From assembly GCF_938045465.1 (NCBI RefSeq), contig NZ_CALIBF010000185.1:1-6356 (forward strand): a stretch of DNA of 6,356 bases, in the 5' to 3' direction. Origin of the DNA: an uncultured Campylobacter sp. (GTDB lineage: Bacteria; Campylobacterota; Campylobacteria; Campylobacterales; Campylobacteraceae). Numbering within the stretch: the stretch's first letter is position 1; every line of letters starts with the position of its first letter. The notes beneath the pieces were generated by a model. It ran no database searches, was not told where the DNA came from, and worked only from the letters and a program-made list of their open reading frames with translations. Positions 1 through 5,783 of this stretch are shown here, piece after piece. The position numbers and the translations under genes are program-made.

Positions 1-3000
1 CAAGCTCAAAATCCCCTGTTCCAAGACTTAGCGTAAAAGCCTCGCCATTAGTGCGCGCAAAATATTCTCCCGTTTTAACTTTAGAATTTGCAGGCGCTAG
101 GCTTTGCGTGGTGAAATCTAGTGCCGTGAAATTTTGCTGCGAGGAATTTTGATCTGTGAAATTTTTCACTGTGAAATCTTGAGCCTCCGAATTTTGCTCT
201 GTGGAATTTTGCAAGATAGAATTTTGCGACGCCAAATTCCGTGTGACTGGATTTTTAGTTATAAAATTCCATTCTACAGAATTTTGCTTCGTAAGATTTT
301 GTGATTTTACATTCTGCGACGCTAAATTTTGTAGCATAGAATTTTGTGCTGTAGAATTCTGTTCTGCAAAATTTTGCTTTAAATTATCTTGCTGCGCCGC
401 GCTAGAATGCTCGAAATCCAAATCCGCGGAATTCTCCCTCGTAAACGCGGTGGAATTTAGCGCTATAAACTCCCGCGAACCGCCGCTTAGCCTGATATAT
501 ACCCGCTCGCCGAAAACCGCCGTGCACTGCACCTTTAGCCGCAGCGTGCCGTCCGCGCCGGTCTCGTAGGTTTTGGCGTTGATGTCGTTTAGCACGGGCT
601 TTACGGCGGCAAATTTAGCCGCGCACCTTCCTGTGCGCACCTTTTGCGGATCGACTAGGCCGTGTTTTAGCAGATAAAAAAGCTCGCTCGTGCCGTAAAT
701 TTCGCACTCCTCGTTGGGCTCAACCCCATCGATCGTAAGATCCTCGGCGCTTTGCGCGCACTCCTTTTCGCGGTACGCGTCGGTGCATACCCGCCGCAAG
801 CTCACGCCCGCGGGGCGCGCAAACTCCGTCTCGCCCAACATGGCTGATTTATCGAGGAAGGCAAACATATTAAACGCCACTTTTGCCGCACTTACGCCGC
901 CGCTAAGATCCCTAGTCTTGGAGCCGTCGAAATTTCCCAGCCAGACGCCGAGAGTAAATTTCGGCGTCAGAGCGACGGTGTAGAGATCGCGCGCATCGGC
1001 GCTCGTGCCCGTTTTAAACATCAGAGGCGGCGCATTTAGGGTGTTTTGCCACACCGAGCCGAGGTAGGAGCGCGGCGCGTTTCTTAGCATCTGCGTTACG
1101 ATGTAAGCGCTCTGCGGGGTTAAAATTTTAGCATCATCACCGATCTTTACGCCCGCTATTTCGAGCCTTCGCAACTTACCGCCATTTGCAAACGCGCTGT
1201 AAAGGCGAGCAAGATCCATTAGACTCATAGAAATACTGCCAAGCGCGATACCTGCGCCGTAATAATCCTTGCTAAACTCCGCCAGATGCACGTTTGATAG
1301 CATCTCATACAGCCCGTCGTCACCAAGCATCAAATTTAGCTTTACCGCGGGGATATTTAGGCTCAGGCTTAGCGCGTCGGTCGCACTAACCGCGCCCAAA
1401 AAGCCCTGGTTGTAGTTGCGCGGCACATAGCCCGCGAAAGTTATCGGCGCGTCGATCAGCTTCTTTGATGGGGTGATGAGCCCGTACTCAAGGGCTTTGG
1501 CGTAGATGAAGGGCTTTAGCGTCGAGCCTACGTTTTTTTGCGAGCGCACGCCGTCGTTTTGCCCCTCATTAGCGCTAAAATCGTGGCTGCCGACATAGGC
1601 AATAACGCTCATGCTTTCGTTGTCGATCAGCACCGCAGCGCCGTTTCTAACGCCCTTATCGCGCAGGGAAAGGATCTCGCTTTTCAAAAAGCCCTCAAGC
1701 GCGATTTGTGTTTTCAGATCTAAGCTCGAATAAATTTTACCCTCGTTTAGGCGCGCAAGCTCCTGCTCTAGCGTAGTTTGCTTCATTGATTGCGCGCCTG
1801 CTTTAGAGTTTGCGGAATTTTCCCGCGTCTTGGCGTTTAGATCGGAATTTATTTGCGCCTTAGTGTCCGAAGCGAAATTTGCCCGCGATTTAGCGCCTGA
1901 AACGGAATTTGTCTGTATTTTGGCGCCCGGAGTAGAATCTGTCTGGGCACTAGCGTCCGACGAAGCAAAATCCGCCTGCGTACTAGCGTCTGAAACAGAA
2001 TTTGTCTGTTCACTAAAATTTGCGCTCGACCGCTCACTAGAGTTTGCATCTGCCTGCGGATTTTGCGGCGGATGCGCGGTATCTTGCCGACTATTTAAAT
2101 TTAGATTTTGCCGATTTTGCGAGTTTTGATACGGATGCGCGGTACTGACGACATTCTGCCGCTTGTTTAAATTTATATCCGCACTCGGATTTTGCGGCGA
2201 ATACTCGGTTTGCCCTTTATCAGAATCCGTATCTGCGCTAAAATTCTGCGGCAAATGCGCAGCGCCTCGTTGCTCGTTTAAATTTAGACTTTGAGTGTTT
2301 TGCGACGGGCGGGCGGCATCAATGAAATCTCGCCGTTCATCCAAATTTGCGCCCTCTCGTTCATTTGGTTTTACGCTTTTTGATTCATTCGGTTTCGCGC
2401 CTGCCTGCGATTCTGCGACTTCGCGTTCGTTTAAATTTGAGCTCGTTCCGCCTAAATTTAAACTCTCCGGTGCATCCGTTTTAAAATCCGCCTCTTTGGG
2501 ATTCATTTCTTTCAAATCCATTCCCACCTGCGCGTTTACGGCACCTGATAAATTCGCCCTAACATTCGCCGCAGCCGTAAAATTTGATTCGGCACCAGCC
2601 GCGTCCGAAAAATTTAACTCTGCCGCCGCGGCTCTGTACGCAGACAAGCCTGCTTGCCCCGCTGCTCCGCCGGGCGCTCCGTTAGAATCAAAATTTTGAG
2701 TGAAATTTACGTCATCTTTGGCGGTAAAATTCTGCATTTTATAATTGCTAAACGCTAACAGCGCGTAATGCGGCGCGTAATTGGGCGCTGCGTAGCGTCT
2801 GGGCGAAAACAGCTCCGCAAGAGCGCGCTCATACTCGCTTTGCGAGATCACGCCGCCGTCTCGCAGCTGCGAAATTAGGCGGTTTTTAAGCGCGTTGATG
2901 TTTGATTTGCGATCCAGGCGGTTTTTGTTCGGATTTTTTGGGATCACGCTAAGAAGCGCGATTTGAGCGTTACTAAGCTCGCGCAGGTCCTTTTTGAAAT

Positions 3001-3556
3001 AAAAATACGCCGCGGTTTTGACCCCTTCGATGTTGCCGCCATATGGGGCAAGGTTGAAATACATTCCTAAAATTTCATCCTTGCTGAAGTGCCACTCCAG
3101 CTGAAAGGCGTTGAAAATTTCGATGATTTTGTTCTTGTAGCTGCGCTGTTTGGGGCGCATCATACGCGCAACCTGCATCGTGATCGTCGAGGCTCCGACG
3201 CGCTCGACGTTGCCCTCGCTTTTTTTAGTAAAATTTTGTGTAAAATTATACGTAGCCGCGCGCAAAATCGAGGCTGGATTGACGCCGAAATGGTAGTAAA
3301 AATAGCGATCCTCGAAGTAGATCGCGCTTTGTTTCAGCCGCGGCGGTATCTCGTCTGCGCTCGCGTAGAAGCGCCAAATTTGATCGTCGCTGATCTGCAT
3401 ATTTAAAATTTCGCCGTTTCGGTCATATAAAATTCTACTCTTCTGCTTGTTTAGCATATCCAAATTTAGCGGATAAAGCGCGTCTAGGATCAAAAACAGA
3501 GCGAATGCAAATGCGCAAAATAGCGCGATTTTTAACGTAAATTTTAGAAATTTCAT
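1..3556 (-). CDS. pbpC: Penicillin-binding protein 1C, bifunctional glycosyltransferase/transpeptidase, partial at left edge, with large repeat inserts
   Basis: Polymerises lipid II and cross-links peptidoglycan at the outer face of the inner membrane. One stop-free frame of 1185 codons is visible; the C-terminus lies beyond the left edge. Residues 4-27 are a hydrophobic signal anchor. GT51 spans about 40-270: EDRYFYYHFGVNP with catalytic Glu82, GASTITMQ at 121-128, and SKDEILGMYFN followed by APYGGN at 158-175. Transpeptidase motifs are STLK (Ser678/Lys681), SLN (732-734) and KTGTS (848-852). The PBP1C-type sequence around GSTLKPF and SLNIPAV, and Cys924, 933, 951 and 978, favour PBP1C over PBP1A. 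From about residue 985 it resembles the BiPBP_C beta domain. Two stretches do not belong to the family: residues 275-590, between GT51 and the transpeptidase, and the period-5 tract 1062-1151, inside the C-terminal domain. The usual family length is about 650-800. ATG 3556 is the only possible start, since an in-frame TGA lies five codons upstream with no start codon between. The alpha-2-macroglobulin gene often paired with pbpC is not visible. Confidence 0.95.
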   Translation of the reverse strand, partial: MKFLKFTLKIALFCAFAFALFLILDALYPLNLDMLNKQKSRILYDRNGEILNMQISDDQIWRFYASADEIPPRLKQSAIYFEDRYFYYHFGVNPASILRAATYNFTQNFTKKSEGNVERVGASTITMQVARMMRPKQRSYKNKIIEIFNAFQLEWHFSKDEILGMYFNLAPYGGNIEGVKTAAYFYFKKDLRELSNAQIALLSVIPKNPNKNRLDRKSNINALKNRLISQLRDGGVISQSEYERALAELFSPRRYAAPNYAPHYALLAFSNYKMQNFTAKDDVNFTQNFDSNGAPGGAAGQAGLSAYRAAAAELNFSDAAGAESNFTAAANVRANLSGAVNAQVGMDLKEMNPKEADFKTDAPESLNLGGTSSNLNEREVAESQAGAKPNESKSVKPNEREGANLDERRDFIDAARPSQNTQSLNLNEQRGAAHLPQNFSADTDSDKGQTEYSPQNPSADINLNKRQNVVSTAHPYQNSQNRQNLNLNSRQDTAHPPQNPQADANSSERSSANFSEQTNSVSDASTQADFASSDASAQTDSTPGAKIQTNSVSGAKSRANFASDTKAQINSDLNAKTRENSANSKAGAQSMKQTTLEQELARLNEGKIYSSLDLKTQIALEGFLKSEILSLRDKGVRNGAAVLIDNESMSVIAYVGSHDFSANEGQNDGVRSQKNVGSTLKPFIYAKALEYGLITPSKKLIDAPITFAGYVPRNYNQGFLGAVSATDALSLSLNIPAVKLNLMLGDDGLYEMLSNVHLAEFSKDYYGAGIALGSISMSLMDLARLYSAFANGGKLRRLEIAGVKIGDDAKILTPQSAYIVTQMLRNAPRSYLGSVWQNTLNAPPLMFKTGTSADARDLYTVALTPKFTLGVWLGNFDGSKTRDLSGGVSAAKVAFNMFAFLDKSAMLGETEFARPAGVSLRRVCTDAYREKECAQSAEDLTIDGVEPNEECEIYGTSELFYLLKHGLVDPQKVRTGRCAAKFAAVKPVLNDINAKTYETGADGTLRLKVQCTAVFGERVYIRLSGGSREFIALNSTAFTRENSADLDFEHSSAAQQDNLKQNFAEQNSTAQNSMLQNLASQNVKSQNLTKQNSVEWNFITKNPVTRNLASQNSILQNSTEQNSEAQDFTVKNFTDQNSSQQNFTALDFTTQSLAPANSKVKTGEYFARTNGEAFTLSLGTGDFEL
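104..373 (-). repeat. Tandem 15-bp coding repeat, 18 units, encoding a period-5 Asn repeat in PBP1C
   Basis: Residues 1062-1151 of PBP1C form 18 consecutive five-residue units without a single phase slip. Each starts with Asn (16) or Asp (2), followed by Ser (7), Phe (6), Leu (3), Val or Pro, and usually ends in Gln or Lys. Examples are NFAEQ, NSTAQ, NLASQ, NSILQ and DFTTQ. All 16 Asn codons are AAT, whereas Asn in the transpeptidase domain uses AAC and AAT about equally, so the repetition is at DNA level with the core RAATTY. Irregular Asn-rich sequence flanks it (NLKQ at 1058-1061, NSKVK at 1157-1161). The tract splits the C-terminal beta domain: strand-like sequence precedes it (about 1003-1034) and resumes after it (about 1162-1185). 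Units are degenerate, so this is an old or diverging minisatellite. Confidence 0.9.
1799..2011 (-). repeat. Degenerate 30-bp tandem coding repeat (decapeptide), about 7 units
   Basis: Residues 516-586 of PBP1C divide into seven units of ten residues, with one unit of eleven: EQTNSVSDAS, TQADFASSDAS, AQTDSTPGAK, IQTNSVSGAK, SRANFASDTK, AQINSDLNAK and TRENSANSKA. The consensus is x-Q-T/A-N/D-S/F-x-S-D/G-A-K/S. Units 3 and 4, and units 1 and 4, are the closest pairs, suggesting successive duplication. The tract is the C-terminal part of the inter-domain insert and leads directly into Met591 and the transpeptidase linker. Confidence 0.8.
2042..2290 (-). repeat. Degenerate long tandem coding repeat, about 20-24 residues per unit, three units
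   Basis: Residues 423-505 of PBP1C contain three related units starting at about 423, 460 and 484. Each opens with S/D/N-x-N-L-N (DNA AAATTTAAA) and continues with a basic/Gln step (EQR, KRQ, SRQ), an A-H-L/P motif and a Q-N-x step. The first and third also end in x-A-D. In DNA the shared words include CGCGCAT or TGCGCAT and CCGCA(A/G)AAT. A less complete relative starts at NLNERE (about 374). Unit boundaries are approximate because the copies have diverged and the spacer between the first and second is longer. Confidence 0.6.
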
Positions 3557-3562
3557 CGCGCA

Positions 3563-3568
3563 ATTATA
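3563..3568 (-). promoter_or_regulatory. Predicted -10 box of the pbpC promoter (leaderless transcript)
   Basis: On the minus strand a perfect TATAAT ends six bases before the pbpC ATG at 3556, with A/T-rich sequence and T runs upstream, as in Campylobacter sigma-70 promoters that lack a fixed -35. Initiation at the usual 6-8 bases downstream would fall on or next to the A of the start codon, giving an mRNA with no leader. No Shine-Dalgarno sequence is present between the box and the ATG. The promoter call is an inference from the motif and its position. Confidence 0.55.
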
Positions 3569-3593
3569 TCAAAGAATTTTAATGATTTTAGGC

Positions 3594-3599
3594 TATAAT
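3594..3599 (+). promoter_or_regulatory. Predicted -10 box of the helicase promoter
   Basis: A perfect TATAAT lies on the plus strand, preceded by T-rich blocks (ATTTTAATGATTTTAGGC). Transcription would start at about 3606-3608, leaving a short leader that contains the AAAGGA at 3613-3618 and then the TTG at 3625. The box overlaps the in-frame ATG at 3598-3600, so that ATG would lie upstream of the transcript and could not serve as start if this promoter is the one used. Confidence 0.6.
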
Positions 3600-3612
3600 G
3601 GCGCCTTTTTGC

Positions 3613-3618
3613 AAAGGA
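3613..3618 (+). promoter_or_regulatory. Shine-Dalgarno sequence that decides the helicase start
   Basis: AAAGGA sits six bases before an in-frame TTG at 3625-3627, a near-ideal ribosome binding site. The alternative ATG at 3598 has nothing comparable upstream. The site would be wasted inside the coding region if translation began at 3598. Confidence 0.7.
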
Positions 3619-3624
3619 ATAATC

Positions 3625-5652
3625 TTGGACGCTCTAGCTAAGCTAAACACCGAACAATACGCCGCAGCAACCGCTCCTGCGGGGCACAATCTAGTAATCG
3701 CAAGCGCAGGCACGGGCAAAACCAGCACCATCGTCGCGCGCATCGCTCATCTGCTAAATCTCGGCACGAGCCCTAGAAAAATTTTGCTTCTTACATTTAC
3801 GAATAAGGCCGCAAGCGAGATGATAGCGAGGCTGCAGCGGCATTTTGATAAAAAAATCACCTCCGCAATCGTCGCGGGCACCTTTCACGCCGTATCCTAC
3901 GCTCTACTTCGCGAGCTCGGCAAAGGCGTGATTCTAAAGCAGCCCGCCGAGCTAAAGACGCTGCTAAAAAGCCTCGTAGAAAGGCGAAAATTTTATCACG
4001 TAAGCGACGCGCGCCCCTACGGCGGGGCGTATCTGTACGACGTGTATTCGCTGTATCAAAACAAGGAGATGAGCGCGGATTTTGAGACGTGGTTTAGCAA
4101 AAACTACGAGGATCAGGCGGAATTTGCCGAAATTTACGCAGATATTTTGCGCGAGTTCGAAGAGGAAAAGGCGAAATTTAACTACGCCGATTTCAACGAC
4201 GTTTTGCTAAAAATGCGCCATGAGCTGCGAAAGGGCGCGCCGCTGCGGTTTGATGAAATTTTAGTGGACGAGTATCAGGATACGAACTCGCTGCAAGGAA
4301 GCCTCATCGATGCCTTTGCGACGAAAAGCCTTTTTTGCGTCGGCGATTTCGATCAGAGTATCTACGCCTTTAACGGCGCAAACATCGATATCATCGGCAG
4401 CTTCGGCAAGCGCTTTGCGGACGCTAAAATTTACGCGCTGAATATCAACTATCGCTCAAGCTCGGCGATTTTGGCGCTTGCAAACCGCGTCATCGCGAAT
4501 AATCCGCGCCTTTACGAAAAGAAGCTGATCGTGGGCCGCGAGGGTAAATTTAGCGCGCCTAGGCTGCATATTTACGACGATACGGCGGCGCAATACGCTC
4601 ACGTAGCCGCACAGATCGCACAAAGCGGCATCCCGCGCGAAAAGATCGCCGTCATCTTTCGCAATAATTCCAGCGCCGACGGCGTCGAGGTCGCGCTTAA
4701 GGAGCTCGGCATCGGCGCGAAGCGAAAAGGCGGCGTGAGCTTTTTTGAAAGCCGCGAGATCAAGGCCTTTACGGACATCTTCGCGATGATAATAAATCCA
4801 AAAGATATGATGGCATTTATGAGCACGTGCGAATACGCAAGAGGCGTCGGCAGCGCGCTGAGCAAGGAGCTTTTCGACGCGCTAATCGCGCTTGGGCACG
4901 GAAGCATTCACGCAGGTCTTTTGCGTCCCGATGAGAGCGTTAAAATTTTTGAAAAAAAGAGGAAAAACTACCAGCTTGGGCTTTTTGACGATGTGGACAT
5001 CATCGGCTCGGTATCGCGCTTTGAAGCTTTGGAATTTGATGAGTTTTTTCGCTCGCATCCGGTTCTAAAACACAATAAAATCACCGAGGGCGGCGCAGTA
5101 TTTTTGCACGAAATTTATAAAATTTTTAAAAAAAGCGGCTCGGCTGCAAGGTCCGCTACGCTGATATCACAGATCAAAGACTCGCGCCTTTTCGCGCTTG
5201 TGGCGGATTTCATCGCGACAAAGCGCGCGACGCTAAAAAACGGCAAGATAGACGATGAGCGCAAAAAGGACGAGATCTCCCGCATCTACGATAAATGCGG
5301 CATTTTAGAGCAGATCGCCGGTAAATACGCGGATCCGCAGAGCTTTTATAACTTCATAACCCTGGGCGCAAAGGAGATGAGCGAGGGCGAGGGGGTAAAT
5401 CTGCTCAGCGTACACGCAAGCAAGGGGCTTGAGTTTTGCAGCGTCTATCTTATCGATCTGGCGCAAAACCGCTTCCCGAACCTCAAGCTAATGGCGATGG
5501 GCGGTAGCCTGGAGGAGGAGCGGCGGCTCTTTTACGTGGCGGTCACCAGAGCGCGCGACGAGCTGGTGCTAAGCTACGCGAAATTTGATAAGATCAGAAA
5601 AGTTAGCTATGAGCCGAGTTGCTTTTTAAGGGAAGCGGGGCTGGTGAAGTAG
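3625..5652 (+). CDS. UvrD/Rep-family superfamily 1 ATP-dependent 3'-5' DNA helicase
   Basis: A complete cytoplasmic DNA helicase of 675 residues (684 if started at ATG 3598). Members unwind DNA 3' to 5' using ATP in nucleotide excision and mismatch repair or at stalled forks. Motifs in order, numbered from TTG 3625: Q motif LNTEQ (7-11); Walker A SAGTGKT (27-33, Lys32); motif Ia LLTFTNKAASEM (55-66); GTFH (85-88); Walker B DEYQD (215-219); motif III GDFDQSIYAFNGA (240-252); motif IV NINYRSS (273-279); RGVG (406-409); motif V SVHASKGLEF (595-604); motif VI FYVAVTRARDEL (635-646). All expected catalytic residues are present and the length fits the 650-780 usual for the family. Residues about 435-580, the 2B subdomain, are the least typical. 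Campylobacter genomes often carry more than one UvrD/Rep paralogue, and I cannot tell which this is, so no symbol is given. Divergent from pbpC; no downstream partner follows closely. Confidence 0.95.
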   Translation: MDALAKLNTEQYAAATAPAGHNLVIASAGTGKTSTIVARIAHLLNLGTSPRKILLLTFTNKAASEMIARLQRHFDKKITSAIVAGTFHAVSYALLRELGKGVILKQPAELKTLLKSLVERRKFYHVSDARPYGGAYLYDVYSLYQNKEMSADFETWFSKNYEDQAEFAEIYADILREFEEEKAKFNYADFNDVLLKMRHELRKGAPLRFDEILVDEYQDTNSLQGSLIDAFATKSLFCVGDFDQSIYAFNGANIDIIGSFGKRFADAKIYALNINYRSSSAILALANRVIANNPRLYEKKLIVGREGKFSAPRLHIYDDTAAQYAHVAAQIAQSGIPREKIAVIFRNNSSADGVEVALKELGIGAKRKGGVSFFESREIKAFTDIFAMIINPKDMMAFMSTCEYARGVGSALSKELFDALIALGHGSIHAGLLRPDESVKIFEKKRKNYQLGLFDDVDIIGSVSRFEALEFDEFFRSHPVLKHNKITEGGAVFLHEIYKIFKKSGSAARSATLISQIKDSRLFALVADFIATKRATLKNGKIDDERKKDEISRIYDKCGILEQIAGKYADPQSFYNFITLGAKEMSEGEGVNLLSVHASKGLEFCSVYLIDLAQNRFPNLKLMAMGGSLEEERRLFYVAVTRARDELVLSYAKFDKIRKVSYEPSCFLREAGLVK

Positions 5653-5663
5653 CGAAATTTGCT

Positions 5664-5690
5664 CGCTAAATTTGAAATTTCATTTTAGCG
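5664..5690 (+). terminator. Weak hairpin just after the helicase stop codon
   Basis: CGCTAAA at 5664-5670 pairs with TTTAGCG at 5684-5690, and the 13-base loop contains the palindrome TGAAATTTCA. It starts 12 bases after the helicase stop, where a terminator would be expected. No T-run follows, so intrinsic termination here would be inefficient. It may only reflect the abundance of AAATTT words. Confidence 0.25.
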
Positions 5691-5694
5691 CGGA

Positions 5695-5783
5695 CGGATC
5701 GTTTGAGTAAGAATTTTACTCCTCGCGTGCGTCTGACACGCCGCCGTCTCGGCTTCTTTATCGGATCGTTACGGTAAGAATTT
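5695..5783 (+). repeat. Pair of 22-bp imperfect direct repeats in the spacer
   Basis: Copies at 5695-5716 and 5762-5783 match at 19 of 22 positions. Both begin CGGATCGTT and end GTAAGAATTT (AGTAAGAATTT and GGTAAGAATTT), with three adjacent mismatches in the middle. Their starts are 67 bases apart. The arrangement of two conserved arms around a variable centre could be a binding site or a leftover of a local duplication; no known element is recognised. Confidence 0.6.

Larger units (their letters stand above)
1787..2734 (-). other. Low-complexity insert of about 316 residues between the two catalytic domains of PBP1C
   Basis: This stretch encodes residues 275-590. It begins right after the conserved end of GT51 (APHYALLAFSNYK) and ends before the conserved entry into the transpeptidase (KIYSSLDLKTQ), where other PBP1C proteins have only a short linker. 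It is rich in Asn, Ala, Ser, Gln, Asp and Glu, has no Cys, and shows no hydrophobic segment that could span a membrane. From N- to C-terminus it has an Ala/Gly-rich part (about 291-345), an NLNE/RQ repeat part (about 372-505) and a decapeptide repeat (516-586). It is probably an extended disordered periplasmic linker. No known domain is recognised. The frame stays open throughout, so it is genuinely translated if the gene is expressed. Confidence 0.85.

Noticed and set aside
104..373. Genuine pentapeptide-repeat (quadrilateral beta-helix) domain
   Set aside because: True members need a small residue two places before the central Leu/Phe. Here that place is usually Gln or Lys and the centre is often Ser, so only the period is shared.
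201..569. Plus-strand Cys/Phe-rich open frame with period-5 E-F-C units
   Set aside because: It is the antisense of the pbpC 15-bp repeat. Since RAATTY is palindromic, the repeat leaves both strands open; the minus frame is continuous with clear PBP1C domains.
104..2290. CRISPR-like arrays because of regular short repeats
   Set aside because: Units are 15 or 30 bp, contiguous, degenerate and coding, with no conserved repeat/unique spacer alternation.
714..3406. Other plus-strand open frames and a minus-strand one at 1849-2049, all lying inside pbpC
   Set aside because: All are shadows of the pbpC frame, lack recognisable domains and have no ribosome binding sites of note.
1..3556. Possibility that pbpC is a pseudogene broken by the inserts
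   Set aside because: The hand translation runs 1185 codons without a stop or frameshift, and all catalytic motifs are in the same frame.
4599..4907. Minus-strand open frame of 102 codons within the helicase gene
   Set aside because: It is antisense to conserved helicase sequence, with no recognisable domain.
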